DNA of 64,000 nucleotides. Source: an uncultured Eubacteriales bacterium (GTDB lineage Bacteria; Bacillota; Clostridia; Oscillospirales; Oscillospiraceae). Positions 17,127-26,520 of the stretch are shown here, piece by piece; the first letter of the stretch is position 1; the number at the start of each line of letters is the position of its first letter. Below the pieces are notes generated by a model. That model saw only the letters and a program-made list of their open reading frames with translations. It was not told where the DNA came from and searched no databases. The stretch is taken from positions 1 to 64,000 of the forward strand of contig OMTF01000042.1 of assembly GCA_900313925.1 (NCBI GenBank), read 5' to 3'. The translations under genes and the position numbers were made by a program.

Positions 17127-20100
17127 TCACTTCGTAAGCTGACTCTCCGCCTCTTCCAAATCCAGGCTCAGGACTCTGGAAACGCCTTTCTCCTGCATGG
17201 TTACGCCGTAGAGATGATTGGCTGCTTCCATGGTGCCCCGCCGATGGGTAATCACAATAAACTGGGTGCCGGCGCTCATCTTCTGCAGATATTTCGCAAA
17301 GCGGCTTACATTGGCCTCGTCCAGCGCCGCCTCGATCTCATCCATGACGCAGAACGGGGTCGGCCGCACGCAGAGGATGGCAAAATACAGGGCAATGGCC
17401 ACATAGGCCGTTTCTCCTCCGGAGAGAAGGCTCAGATTCTTAAGGCTTTTTCCGGGCGGCTGCACGCGGATTTCGATGCCGCAGTCCAGCACATGCTCCG
17501 GATCCTCCAGACGGAGGTCCGCCCGTCCGCCGCCGAAAAGCTCGACGAAAATCCGCTGAAATTCGGCTCGAATCTTTTCAAACTCCGCGGCAAAGATCTT
17601 CTCCATTTCCCGGGTGATGTCGCCGATGATGCTCTGCAGTTCCCGCCGGCTTTTCGTGACATCGTCCCGCTGACCTGCAAGAAACGTATAGCGCTCGTTT
17701 ACCCGCTTGAATTCATCAATGGCGCCTAAGTTCGGCGTGCCCAGCGCGGAGATTCGGCGCCGGAGAGCGGCTATCTCCCGGTTCGCCTTGGTGAGGCTGG
17801 AGACCGGCCTGCGGATCTCCTCCGCCGCGGAATGGCTCAGTTCATAGGTATCCCAGAGCTTGTCCAGAATCTGCTTTTCCTCCAGATCGGCCTGCTCCTT
17901 TTTCTGTTCGCAGCGGGAAACCGTGCGCTCCAGCTCAATAAGGTCCTCGTTTGCCTTCTGCGCTTTCCTGTCGCTGCGGCTGCGCCGGCCTTCCAGTTCC
18001 ATCCGGCTGGCCGTCAGGCTTTTGATTTCCGAGTCAAGCTTTTCCAGCCGCCGGCGAAGCTTCTGCGTCTGCTCCTTCTGTGCGCGGAGCGTTTCTTCCA
18101 GCGCCTGCTTCTGCGCGCGATGCGCCTCGATCGTCCGGCTTTTTTCCGTGGCATCCGCCGATAGGGATTCCAGCAGCGCCCTGAACTGCCCGGCGGCGGT
18201 TTCCTCGGACTGCTGCTGCGCTTCGGCAAGCGCCCGTTCCTTTTCCAGTTCCTGCCGGTCCTCCTGGGCGTTTTTCAAGGCGTTCTCCGCATTCACGAAT
18301 TCCGTGCGGGCGGCCGCGGCCTTCTCCTCCAGTGCTTCCGCCTCCTCGCGGAGTCGATCGCATTCGCCGTGAAGCCGTTCCAGCTCATTGGCCCGGGTCA
18401 GAAATCCGGCGTTCTTCACGCTGCTGCCGCCGGTCATGGAACCGCCGGCGTGAATCATCTGTCCATCCAGCGTTACAATGCGTACGGCATGGTGCTCCGC
18501 GTTGGAGATGCGAATGGCGTCGCTCAGAGTTTCCGCAACCAGGGTTCTCCCTAAAAGGTTCGCGAAAATGCCGCGGTAGCGCAAATCAAACTGTGCAAGA
18601 TCGAAGGCAACGCCCACGCAGCCCGGATCGGAAAAGTCCTCGTCCCGGAGTATCCGGCCGTCCATGACGTCCACGGGGAGGAAGGTGCAGCGCCCGGTCT
18701 TGTTTCTTTTCAGCATCTCAATGGCGGCCTTGGCGTCCCCCTGGGTTTCCACGACGATATTCTGCAGCGCCGCGCCCAGGGCCGTCTCAATCGCCGCCGC
18801 GTAGCGGTCGTCGGCACGGACCAGATCCGCCACCGGCCCGCAGATTCCGCGCAGCCGCTGTCCGCGGCTTGCCTGCATTACGGAGCGCACCGCGTTGCTG
18901 TATCCCCGGTATTCCCGCTCCATGTCCTCCAGAAGCCGGATCCGATCCTCGGCGCTGCGCTGGTCCATTGCCGCAGCCGATGACTTCCTGCGAAGATCCT
19001 GCAGCGTTTCCTCGCACCGGTCCCGCTTCATCCGCCGCCCGGCAATCACGTTGCCGGCGGACCGGATCTTTTCCGCAAGCGTCTCGGCCTGCCTGCCAAG
19101 CTCCTTCGCGCTCGCTTCCTTTTCTTCGATCTGCTGCCGCAGCCCTTCCAGCCTCTGCTGGGAACTGCGATCCTCCTCCTGCAGCCGGGCAATGCTCTCG
19201 TCACAGCTGTCCTGCTGGCTTCGCGTAACGGCTTCCGCCGCCTCCGCGCGCGAGATTTCCTGCTGCAGATCATCGTAGCGGCTCCGGGCCTGCTCCGCGT
19301 CCCGGTCCTTCTGGTGCATCCGCTCGAGAAGATTTTCCGACGTGGCGTACAGGGATTTTACCTCCTGCTGCGCCTGATCCCGTTCCGCCACCGCCTGCGC
19401 ATAGGCCTGACGGAGGCTTTCCGCGTTTTCATGCAGATGATCCAGCGTCGCCATCCACAGGGAGACTTCCTGCTCTTTCAGCTGTGCCCGGAGATCCAGA
19501 TAGGATCTCGCCGTCGCCGCCTGCTCCCGCAGCGGGCCGATCTGCAGTTCCAATTCCTCGATTTTATCGTTGATGCGAAGGAGATTCTCCTCTGTTTTCC
19601 CCAGTTTCCGCTCGGCATCTTCCTTGCGGTAGCGGTAGCGCGAGATGCCCGCCGCCTCTTCGAACACGCCCCGGCGCTCCAGCGGCCGGTCCGAGATGAT
19701 TTCCGCAATTTTTCCCTGTCCGATGACGCTGTAGCCGTCGCGGCCGAGGCCCGTATCCATCAGAAGGTCCTCCACGTCCCGCAGACGGACCTGCCGGCGG
19801 TTGATGTAGTATTCGCTTTCGCCGCTCCGGTAGTACCGGCGGCTGAGCTGCACTTCCGGCGCCTCAAGCGGAAGGGAGCCGTCCTCGTTGTCCAGAATCA
19901 GGGTTACCTGCGCGTAGCCCAGCGGATTGCGGGTTTCCGTTCCGCCGAAAATGACATCCTCCATCTTCGACCCGCGCAGCGTTCGCGTCCGCTGCTCACC
20001 CATAACCCACAGAATGGCGTCGGAAAGGTTGGACTTTCCAGCGCCGTTCGGGCCGACTACAGCCGTAATATTCTTTCCGAAAGTGAGGACGGTTTTATCC

Positions 20101-20144
20101 GCGAAGGATTTAAACCCGTATAATTCCAGTGCTTTTAAATACAA
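17127..20144 (-). CDS. smc: Chromosome segregation protein SMC (short-armed)
   Basis: This roughly 1005-residue condensin ATPase organises and segregates the chromosome. The N-terminal head has the Walker A site VVGPNGAGKSNLSDAILWVMGEQ. A coiled coil runs to about residue 410, the hinge lies about 415-585 (RLRGICGPVADLVRADDRY ... HAGGSMTGGS), and a return coil leads to the C-terminal head with NLSLLSGGETAYVAIALYFAIL and Walker B FCVMDEIEAALDEANV. Many SMCs are near 1180 residues; both arms appear shortened here while heads and hinge look complete. I prefer the TTG at 20144 (LYLKALELYGFKSF, with AGAGG 8 bases upstream); another TTG at 20165 overlaps the radical SAM stop. The signature reads SGGET-A rather than the commoner SGGERAL. 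Confidence 0.95.
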   Translation of the reverse strand: MYLKALELYGFKSFADKTVLTFGKNITAVVGPNGAGKSNLSDAILWVMGEQRTRTLRGSKMEDVIFGGTETRNPLGYAQVTLILDNEDGSLPLEAPEVQLSRRYYRSGESEYYINRRQVRLRDVEDLLMDTGLGRDGYSVIGQGKIAEIISDRPLERRGVFEEAAGISRYRYRKEDAERKLGKTEENLLRINDKIEELELQIGPLREQAATARSYLDLRAQLKEQEVSLWMATLDHLHENAESLRQAYAQAVAERDQAQQEVKSLYATSENLLERMHQKDRDAEQARSRYDDLQQEISRAEAAEAVTRSQQDSCDESIARLQEEDRSSQQRLEGLRQQIEEKEASAKELGRQAETLAEKIRSAGNVIAGRRMKRDRCEETLQDLRRKSSAAAMDQRSAEDRIRLLEDMEREYRGYSNAVRSVMQASRGQRLRGICGPVADLVRADDRYAAAIETALGAALQNIVVETQGDAKAAIEMLKRNKTGRCTFLPVDVMDGRILRDEDFSDPGCVGVAFDLAQFDLRYRGIFANLLGRTLVAETLSDAIRISNAEHHAVRIVTLDGQMIHAGGSMTGGSSVKNAGFLTRANELERLHGECDRLREEAEALEEKAAAARTEFVNAENALKNAQEDRQELEKERALAEAQQQSEETAAGQFRALLESLSADATEKSRTIEAHRAQKQALEETLRAQKEQTQKLRRRLEKLDSEIKSLTASRMELEGRRSRSDRKAQKANEDLIELERTVSRCEQKKEQADLEEKQILDKLWDTYELSHSAAEEIRRPVSSLTKANREIAALRRRISALGTPNLGAIDEFKRVNERYTFLAGQRDDVTKSRRELQSIIGDITREMEKIFAAEFEKIRAEFQRIFVELFGGGRADLRLEDPEHVLDCGIEIRVQPPGKSLKNLSLLSGGETAYVAIALYFAILCVRPTPFCVMDEIEAALDEANVSRFAKYLQKMSAGTQFIVITHRRGTMEAANHLYGVTMQEKGVSRVLSLDLEEAESQLTK

Positions 20145-20161
20145 TCTTGCTTCCTCTGCTG

Positions 20162-21196
20162 TCAAAATTTGCCTGCTCCGGTGGCCGGAGCCTCATAGCG
20201 GACAAGCACCGTATTGTCCGGTGTGTCCGTAAGATGAATGGCGATGCTTCGGGGCCGGTAGCGCCGGCGCAGCTGCGCCAGATTCTGCCGATGCTGCCCG
20301 ACGGCCTTGGAAACCGTTTTCCGGTTAACGGAAAGATGGATGATTCCCTCCGCCGGGACGCCGTCGAGCTGCCGCTCCATCTGATCAAGGAGAATCCGGG
20401 ACCGGACCAGCTCTCCCAGGGCCGGGTGATAGGCGCCCGCCGCCGCGTCTCCGCCGGAGAGCTCCTCCGTCGGGTTCAGGCCGAGACGGAGAATCGGGAT
20501 GCCGGCTTCTTCAAAGACCGGGACGATTCGGGCGCACTGCCGGACGGCTTCCTCCACGGTATGCTCGGAATAGGTTCCCGCTTTCCACCGTTCATACAGC
20601 TCCGTTCCCCGCACTATCACCGTGGGGTAGATCCGCACCCCGTCGGGGTGCAGAGCGGCAATTTCCACGGCGGTGGAATAGGCGCTTTCCGCGCTCTGGC
20701 CCGGAAGGCCCGTCATCATCTGAAGAATCAGGGAAAAGCCCGCGTCCTGAACGGCTCTCGAAGCGATCCGGACCTGCCGGGCTGTATGTCCCCGCCCCGC
20801 CGCCCGGAGGACTTCGTCGTCCAGGCTCTGCGCTCCCAGCTCTATAACGGTCACGCCGGCCTTCCGCAGCCGTTCCAGCGTCCGCGCGTCCACCGCGTCG
20901 GGACGGGTGGAAAGCCGCAGGGAGGAAAGAACGCCGCTCCGCAGATACGGCGCCGCCGCGTCCAGCAGTTCCTGCTGGGCCGCTTCCGGAATGGCGGTAA
21001 AGCTGCCGCCGTAAAAAGCCAGCTGATACCCCCGGACGCCGGGGCTGCGCCGGAGAGCCTCTTCCACCGTCCGCCGCACTGTCGCGGCGTCGGCGGCGCG
21101 CTCTTTTCCCGTAATGCGGTTCTGATCGCAGAACACGCAGTGGTGCGGACAGCCGAGATGCGGCACGAAAACCGGAAGAATACGGGCTTTCGCCAT
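20162..21196 (-). CDS. Elp3-like radical SAM protein
   Basis: This 344-residue radical SAM enzyme starts MAKARILPVFVPHLGCPHHC. The cluster motif CPHHCVFC (CxxxCxxC) is near residues 18-25, and the Elp3/MiaB/NifB-type segments FYGGSFTAIP and TVIELGAQSLDDEVLRAAGRGH follow. Unlike true Elp3 there is no acetyltransferase domain; the C-terminal ~80 residues (LSGGDAAAGAYHPALGEL and later) resemble those of stand-alone clostridial radical SAM proteins encoded between rnc and smc. The reaction is unknown, with RNA modification a plausible guess. It overlaps rnc by one base and smc closely follows. Confidence 0.88.
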   Translation of the reverse strand: MAKARILPVFVPHLGCPHHCVFCDQNRITGKERAADAATVRRTVEEALRRSPGVRGYQLAFYGGSFTAIPEAAQQELLDAAAPYLRSGVLSSLRLSTRPDAVDARTLERLRKAGVTVIELGAQSLDDEVLRAAGRGHTARQVRIASRAVQDAGFSLILQMMTGLPGQSAESAYSTAVEIAALHPDGVRIYPTVIVRGTELYERWKAGTYSEHTVEEAVRQCARIVPVFEEAGIPILRLGLNPTEELSGGDAAAGAYHPALGELVRSRILLDQMERQLDGVPAEGIIHLSVNRKTVSKAVGQHRQNLAQLRRRYRPRSIAIHLTDTPDNTVLVRYEAPATGAGKF

Positions 21197-21882
21197 CAGC
21201 GTGCCTCCCCCGCGTCCTGCAGGGCTGCCCGGGCGGCCGCCTGTTCGGCTTCCTTTTTCGTATGGCCGGTTCCCCGGCCGGCTTCCCGGCCGTCAATGCA
21301 GACCCGGAACGTAAAGACCTTGCAGTGGTCCGGTCCGGATTCCTCCAGAAGCTCATAGGCAATGCTGCGGCCCGGCTCGCGCTGGACTTTTTCCTGCAGT
21401 TCCGTCTTGAAGTCTCCCTCCGGCTCCGTTCCGATTTCCCGGGTCAGGAGAAACGCATGGATGAACGCAGACGCGGCCTCCAGGCCGCCGTCAAGATAAA
21501 TGGCGGCAATCATGGCTTCCGTTGCGTCCGCCAGAATGGAGGGCCGGTTCCGGCCGCCGCTCTGCTCTTCGCCCCGGCCAAGGCGCAGATAGCGCCCGAG
21601 CTGGAGCTGCTCCGCTGCCTCATACAGCGCCGTTTCGCAGACAAGCTCCGCTCGCAGGCGGGACATTTTGCCTTCCGGGATCTTCGGCGTTTTCCGATAC
21701 AGCCAGTCCGCCGTGACAAAACCCAGAATGGAATCTCCCAGGTATTCCAGTCTTTCATTGCAGGGGCTGGACTGCGTCCGGTTCTCGTTTGCGTAGGAAC
21801 TGTGGGTCAGCGCCGTCCTCAGAAGCGCCTTGTCCCGGAAGTCGTACCCGATGGACCGTTCCAGCGGCTCGTAGCCTTTCAT
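21196..21882 (-). CDS. rnc: Ribonuclease III
   Basis: This 228-residue double-strand RNA endonuclease processes rRNA precursors and structured mRNAs. The RNase III signature NERLEYLGDSILGFV, with the catalytic acidic residues, is near 40-55; a second acidic site (LADATEAMIAAIYLDGG) is near 115-130. The double-stranded RNA binding domain occupies ~155-228 (FKTELQEKVQREPG ... GTGHTKKEAEQAAARAAL). The ATG overlaps the plsX stop as ATGA; the ribosome site GGAGGG lies inside plsX. Confidence 0.96.
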   Translation of the reverse strand: MKGYEPLERSIGYDFRDKALLRTALTHSSYANENRTQSSPCNERLEYLGDSILGFVTADWLYRKTPKIPEGKMSRLRAELVCETALYEAAEQLQLGRYLRLGRGEEQSGGRNRPSILADATEAMIAAIYLDGGLEAASAFIHAFLLTREIGTEPEGDFKTELQEKVQREPGRSIAYELLEESGPDHCKVFTFRVCIDGREAGRGTGHTKKEAEQAAARAALQDAGEAR

Positions 21883-22910
21883 TCTTTCTGCGTTCCCTCC
21901 TGCGGCGTTTCAAGGCGCATCTGCTGTATATTCTCCTGAATCTGCTCAATCAGGCCGGAGCCGGCCATGGAGGCCGCCTGCTTTACGGCGTTGTAGATCG
22001 CGGTGTCATTGGAGGAGCCGTGCGCCTTGATGACCGGCTTGGAAATTCCAAGAAGCGGCGTTCCGCCCACCTCATTGGGGTTAAAGCTGCTCGCCATCGC
22101 CTTCAGATCCTTGTACAGCACGCCGGCGGCAATCTTCGTGGCGGGATTTTTCATGAAAACGCCCTTGAGGCTCTTCATGAGAAACTTCGCTACGCCCTCC
22201 GTCGTCTTCAGCATCACGTTTCCGGTAAAGCCGTCGCTGACTGCCACTTCGCAGCAGCCGTCGTAGATGCCGGTTGCTTCGACGTTGCCGACAAAGCAGA
22301 TGCGCCCTTCCCGGCCTGCTTTTTCCAGCAGCGCATATGTCTCGTGGCGCAGGGCATCCCCCTTCTCCTCTTCCGTTCCGATGTTCAGAAGACCGACCCG
22401 CGGACGGGGGCAGCCCAGAACCTTCTCGGAATAAAACGAGCCCATATAGGCGAACTGCAGCAGGTATTCGGGACTGCATTCGGCGTTTGCGCCGCAGTCG
22501 ATAAGTACGGTGCCGTACTGTCCGGTGGGAAGCACCGGTGCGAGGGCCGCGCGGCGGATGCCCCGGATCCTCTTTACCGTCAGGGTCGCGCCGGTAAGCA
22601 GCGCGCCCGTGCTGCCGGCGGAAACCACGGCGTCCCCCTCGCCCTGCTTGAGAAGACGAAGCGCCCGGACAAGCGAGGAGTCCGTTTTCGAGCGAACCGC
22701 CAGCGTCGGTTCATCGTTCATGGAGATCACATCCCGGGCGTCCACCACCTGGGCTCCCGTGCAGCCCTCTGCCCGGAGAATCGGTGTAATCTCCTCCTGC
22801 CGCCCGGTCAGAATGATCTGGCAGCCCAGTTCCTGGTGCGCCTGCACCGCGCCTTTTACGATGGCTTCCGGGGCGTTGTCGCCGCCCATGGCGTCTACAA
22901 TAATTTTCAT
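21879..22910 (-). CDS. plsX: Phosphate acyltransferase PlsX
   Basis: This 343-residue enzyme converts acyl-ACP to acyl-phosphate for PlsY in phospholipid synthesis. It starts MKIIVDAMGGDNAPEAIVKG, the family hallmark, and has VSAGSTGALL, the LLNIGTEEEKGD loop and SDGFTGNVMLKTTEGVAKFL. The ATG overlaps the trmFO stop (ATGA). In many Bacillota an acpP gene lies between plsX and rnc; here plsX and rnc overlap directly, so acpP must be elsewhere. Confidence 0.96.
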   Translation of the reverse strand: MKIIVDAMGGDNAPEAIVKGAVQAHQELGCQIILTGRQEEITPILRAEGCTGAQVVDARDVISMNDEPTLAVRSKTDSSLVRALRLLKQGEGDAVVSAGSTGALLTGATLTVKRIRGIRRAALAPVLPTGQYGTVLIDCGANAECSPEYLLQFAYMGSFYSEKVLGCPRPRVGLLNIGTEEEKGDALRHETYALLEKAGREGRICFVGNVEATGIYDGCCEVAVSDGFTGNVMLKTTEGVAKFLMKSLKGVFMKNPATKIAAGVLYKDLKAMASSFNPNEVGGTPLLGISKPVIKAHGSSNDTAIYNAVKQAASMAGSGLIEQIQENIQQMRLETPQEGTQKE

Positions 22911-24223
22911 AGTGCGAAAACTTCCTTTTCCATCAGTTTATCCAATTCCGCCAGGGACCGTTCGGAGAGGGCAAGGTTTTTGTTTCTCTTGCCCCGCACG
23001 CGTACCGGAAGCGGCGGCAGCAGTCCGAAATTGATGTTCATGGGCTGAAAAGACCCGACGCTGTCCTGCGATACATAGGCGGCCAGCGCGCCGATCGCGG
23101 TTTCCGGCGGGAAATTCACCGGCTCCATTCCGGAAAGCCGGGCCGCCGTCTCAAGGCCGACCAGCATGCCCGACGCCGCGGATTCCACATATCCTTCCAC
23201 GCCGGTAATCTGACCGGCAAAAGAGAGATCCGGGCGGCTGCGAAGCCGGTAGTACCGGTCCAGCAGCCCCGGAGAGTGCAGATACGTATTGCGGTGCATG
23301 ACGCCGTAGCGCACGAATTCCGCCTCTTCCAGGCCGGGGATGAGGGAGAAAACCCGCCGCTGCTCGCCCCATTTCAGGTGCGTCTGGAACCCGACCAGAT
23401 TGTACAGGGTGCCGGACGCATTGTCCCGGCGCAGCTGCACTACGGCATAGGGATCTCTTCCCGTGCGGGGATCCGGAAGTCCGACCGGCTTCAGCGGTCC
23501 GAACCGAAGCGTATCCCGTCCGCGCCGCGCCATAACTTCCACCGGCATGCACCCTTCGAATACGCCCCGATCATCAAAGCCGTGCACCGGCGCCTGTTCC
23601 GCCCGGCACAGCTCTTCTTCGAAACGGCTGTACTGATCCGCGTTCATCGGACAGTTGATGTAGTCTTCCGACCCGCCCTTGCCGTAGCGGGAGGCAAAAT
23701 AGGCTTTCGTCATGTCGATGCTGTCTTTCGTGACAATCGGCGCGACCGCGTCGTAAAAATGCAGATCAAATCCGCCGCAGAGATTCTGAATGGCCTCGGC
23801 CAGAGAGCCTTCCGTCAGCGGACCGGTCGCCAGAACGGCCGTTCCCTCCGGGACGGCGGTGCACTCCCGCCGCTGCAGATGCACATGCGGCATCGCCAGA
23901 AGCGTCTCCGTGATGGTCCGGGAAAATGCCTCCCGGTCCACGGCCAGCGCCCCGCCCGCCGGGACCCGGTTTCGGTCCGCGCTGGCCAGGATGAGCGAGC
24001 CCATCCGGCGCATTTCTTCCTTCAGGAGTCCGACCGCGTTTGTAAGTTCATTGCTGCGCAGGGAGTTGGAGCAGACAAGCTCTCCGAAATCCGGGGAGTG
24101 GTGCGCCGGAGAAAACTTCTCCGGCTTCATTTCCACAAGGTCTACATCAATGCCCCGGCGAGCCAGCTGATAGGCGCACTCCGAGCCGGCAAGACCCGCT
24201 CCGACGACTGTCACCTTGGGCAT
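22907..24223 (-). CDS. trmFO: Folate-dependent tRNA (uracil-54) methyltransferase TrmFO
   Basis: This 438-residue FAD enzyme makes ribothymidine-54 in tRNA using methylenetetrahydrofolate. The FAD-binding motif VTVVGAGLAGSECAYQLA is at residues 4-21, followed by HHSPDFGELVCSNSLRSNEL and, near the end, GQITGVEGYVESAASGMLVG. Length matches the family. The frame runs open for 76 codons upstream of ATG 24223, but that stretch is the out-of-frame topA tail and is not protein-like. The gene sits between topA and plsX; the topA-trmFO order is common in Bacillota. Confidence 0.96.
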   Translation of the reverse strand: MPKVTVVGAGLAGSECAYQLARRGIDVDLVEMKPEKFSPAHHSPDFGELVCSNSLRSNELTNAVGLLKEEMRRMGSLILASADRNRVPAGGALAVDREAFSRTITETLLAMPHVHLQRRECTAVPEGTAVLATGPLTEGSLAEAIQNLCGGFDLHFYDAVAPIVTKDSIDMTKAYFASRYGKGGSEDYINCPMNADQYSRFEEELCRAEQAPVHGFDDRGVFEGCMPVEVMARRGRDTLRFGPLKPVGLPDPRTGRDPYAVVQLRRDNASGTLYNLVGFQTHLKWGEQRRVFSLIPGLEEAEFVRYGVMHRNTYLHSPGLLDRYYRLRSRPDLSFAGQITGVEGYVESAASGMLVGLETAARLSGMEPVNFPPETAIGALAAYVSQDSVGSFQPMNINFGLLPPLPVRVRGKRNKNLALSERSLAELDKLMEKEVFAL

Positions 24224-24257
24224 GGATGCATTCCTCCTTGTTTCCGCCGGTCCGTGT

Positions 24258-26513
24258 TCAGGCCTTCGCGGCTTTCCTTTTCCCGGTGCTCGTTTTCCGG
24301 GATGCCGTCTTTTTCGCAGCCGGTGCGGATTTCCGGGTTTGCGTCTTCTTTTCGGACCCGCCGGACGTTGTTTTTTCCTCCGCGCTCTGCCCGGAGGCCT
24401 TGCGGCGGTAGCTCCGCTTTTCCTCCGGAACGAATTCCGGGCAGGACTCATTGATGCAGAAGGGCTTCTTGCGGCCGCGGCCGCTGTGCTTGAACAGCGT
24501 CTTTCCGCAGCGGGGGCAGGTCTCCGCCGTCGGAACTTCCCAGGTCATGAATCCGCACTCCGGTCCCCGCTCGCAGGCGTAGAAGGTATACCCCTTGCGG
24601 GATGTCTTTTTCAGGATGCGGCTTCCGCACTTCGGGCAGCTGCCGGGCATAGCGATGACCAGCGGCTTGGTATAGTTGCACTCCGGGAAGTTCGGACAGG
24701 CGAGAAACCGTCCGAACCGTCCGTACTTAATAACCAGGTTGGCTCCGCAGTTCGGGCATTTTTCGTCCGTGACCTCTTCGGGGATCTTGACGCGGACGCC
24801 CTCCATATCCGTTTCCGCCTGATCCAGCTCCTGCGAGAAATCCGTGTAGAAGTCCTGCAGCACATCCTGCCAGGACCGCTTTCCGGCTTCAATCTCATCC
24901 AGCTGCGATTCCATGCCGGCGGTAAATTTCAGATCGACAATATCCGCGAAGTGATCCTCCATAACCTGCGTGACCGTTTCTCCCACGGGAGTCGGCTTCA
25001 GGTACTTTCCCTCCTTCACCACGTAATCCTTGGACATGATGTTGGAGAGAATCGGGGCGTAGGTGCTCGGGCGGCCGATACCGTTCGCCTCCATGGCCCG
25101 GATCAGCGTCGCTTCCGTATAGCGGGCCGGGGGCTGGGTAAACTGCTGCTGCGGGTCGAGCTTTTCCAGCAGCACCTGCTGGCCGGCGGCCATTTCCGGC
25201 AGCGGCCGGTGGGCCGTTTCGTCGTCCTCGTCCCGGGCATCCTCATAGACTGCCGTATAGCCGGGGAATTTCAGCTGCGAATAGTTGGTCTTGAACAGAT
25301 GTTCGCCCGCCTTGATGTCAATGGCAACGCTGTCATAAACGGCGTTTGCCATCTGGCTTGCGGCAAAGCGGCACCAGATCAGCCGATAGAGCCGGTACTG
25401 ATCCGGGGTCAGGCTGCCGCGCACCGCCTCCGGGGTGAGCGTGACGTCCGTAGGCCGGATCGCCTCGTGCGCATCCTGCGCGCCGGCGGCGCTCTTGTAG
25501 CGGCGGGGACCGCTGTAGTATTCCGCGCCGTAGCGGGACTGGATATAGTTCCCTGCCGACGCGAGGGCTTCCTCGGAAAGGCGCTGGGAGTCCGTACGCA
25601 TGTAGGAGATAAGGCCGACGGTCCCGTGATCCTTTACATCCACGCCTTCGTAGAGGGTCTGGGCGACAGCCATCGTCCGGCGGGGCGACATGCCCAGGCG
25701 CCGGGACGCCTCCTGCTGCAGCGTGGAAGTAATGAAGGGAGGCGAGGGACTGCGATGCTTCTGGCCCTTTTTCACCGAATCGATGCGGAAGGGCCTGTCA
25801 GAGACATCCTGTATAATCCGGTCTACTTCCTCGCGGCTTCCCAGTTCCGTTTTCTTTCCGCCGGTGCCGTAATAGCGGGCGGCAAAGCTCGGCTGGTCCG
25901 GCTCGGCCTTCAGCCAGGCGTCCAGAAGCCAGTATTCCCTGCTCTGGAAGTTCTGAATCTCTCTTTCCCGATCGACCACCATGCGGGTCGCAACGCTCTG
26001 CACCCGGCCGGCGGAAAGGCCGCGGCGGACTTTCTTCCACAGAAACGGGCTGAGTTTGTAGCCGACCAGCCGATCCAGAATGCGGCGGGCCTGCTGTGCG
26101 TTGACCAGGTCAATATCTATATCCCGGGGGTCCTGGATGCTCTCCGTCACAACCCGGCGCGTAATTTCGTTGAACGTAACCCGACGGACTTTTTCGTCCG
26201 GCAGGTCCAGAAGCTCCTTCAGATGCCAGCTGATTGCCTCTCCCTCCCGGTCCGGGTCGGTTGCCAGATAGACCGCCGGCGCCTCTTTGGACAGCTTTCG
26301 GAGATTTGCAATCACATCTTTCCTTTCCTTCACCGGGATATACTTGGGCGTAAAGCCGTTTTCCACGTCCACGCCCAGGGTGCTTTTCGGCAGGTCCCGG
26401 AGATGGCCCATGGAAGCGACCACCGTATAATCACCGCCCAGGTACCTTCCGATGGTCTTGGCCTTCGCCGGAGATTCCACGATGACCAGATCCGTTGATT
26501 TCTTTTTTGCCAT
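24258..26513 (-). CDS. topA: DNA topoisomerase I
   Basis: This 751-residue type IA topoisomerase relaxes negative supercoils. The TOPRIM domain starts TDLVIVESPAKAKTIGRYLG and has the metal site ATDPDREGEAISWHL near residue 80. The active-site Tyr lies in GLISYMRTDSQRLS near residue 300. Three C-terminal four-cysteine zinc ribbons follow (CPNC...CPNFPEC, CPKC...CERGPEC, CPRC...CINESC, about residues 575-690). The last ~60 residues are Lys/Ala/Ser-rich, probably a DNA-binding tail. ATG 26513 (MAKKKSTDL) is 7 bases after the SpoU gene. Confidence 0.97.
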   Translation of the reverse strand: MAKKKSTDLVIVESPAKAKTIGRYLGGDYTVVASMGHLRDLPKSTLGVDVENGFTPKYIPVKERKDVIANLRKLSKEAPAVYLATDPDREGEAISWHLKELLDLPDEKVRRVTFNEITRRVVTESIQDPRDIDIDLVNAQQARRILDRLVGYKLSPFLWKKVRRGLSAGRVQSVATRMVVDREREIQNFQSREYWLLDAWLKAEPDQPSFAARYYGTGGKKTELGSREEVDRIIQDVSDRPFRIDSVKKGQKHRSPSPPFITSTLQQEASRRLGMSPRRTMAVAQTLYEGVDVKDHGTVGLISYMRTDSQRLSEEALASAGNYIQSRYGAEYYSGPRRYKSAAGAQDAHEAIRPTDVTLTPEAVRGSLTPDQYRLYRLIWCRFAASQMANAVYDSVAIDIKAGEHLFKTNYSQLKFPGYTAVYEDARDEDDETAHRPLPEMAAGQQVLLEKLDPQQQFTQPPARYTEATLIRAMEANGIGRPSTYAPILSNIMSKDYVVKEGKYLKPTPVGETVTQVMEDHFADIVDLKFTAGMESQLDEIEAGKRSWQDVLQDFYTDFSQELDQAETDMEGVRVKIPEEVTDEKCPNCGANLVIKYGRFGRFLACPNFPECNYTKPLVIAMPGSCPKCGSRILKKTSRKGYTFYACERGPECGFMTWEVPTAETCPRCGKTLFKHSGRGRKKPFCINESCPEFVPEEKRSYRRKASGQSAEEKTTSGGSEKKTQTRKSAPAAKKTASRKTSTGKRKAAKA

Positions 26514-26520
26514 ACATACC

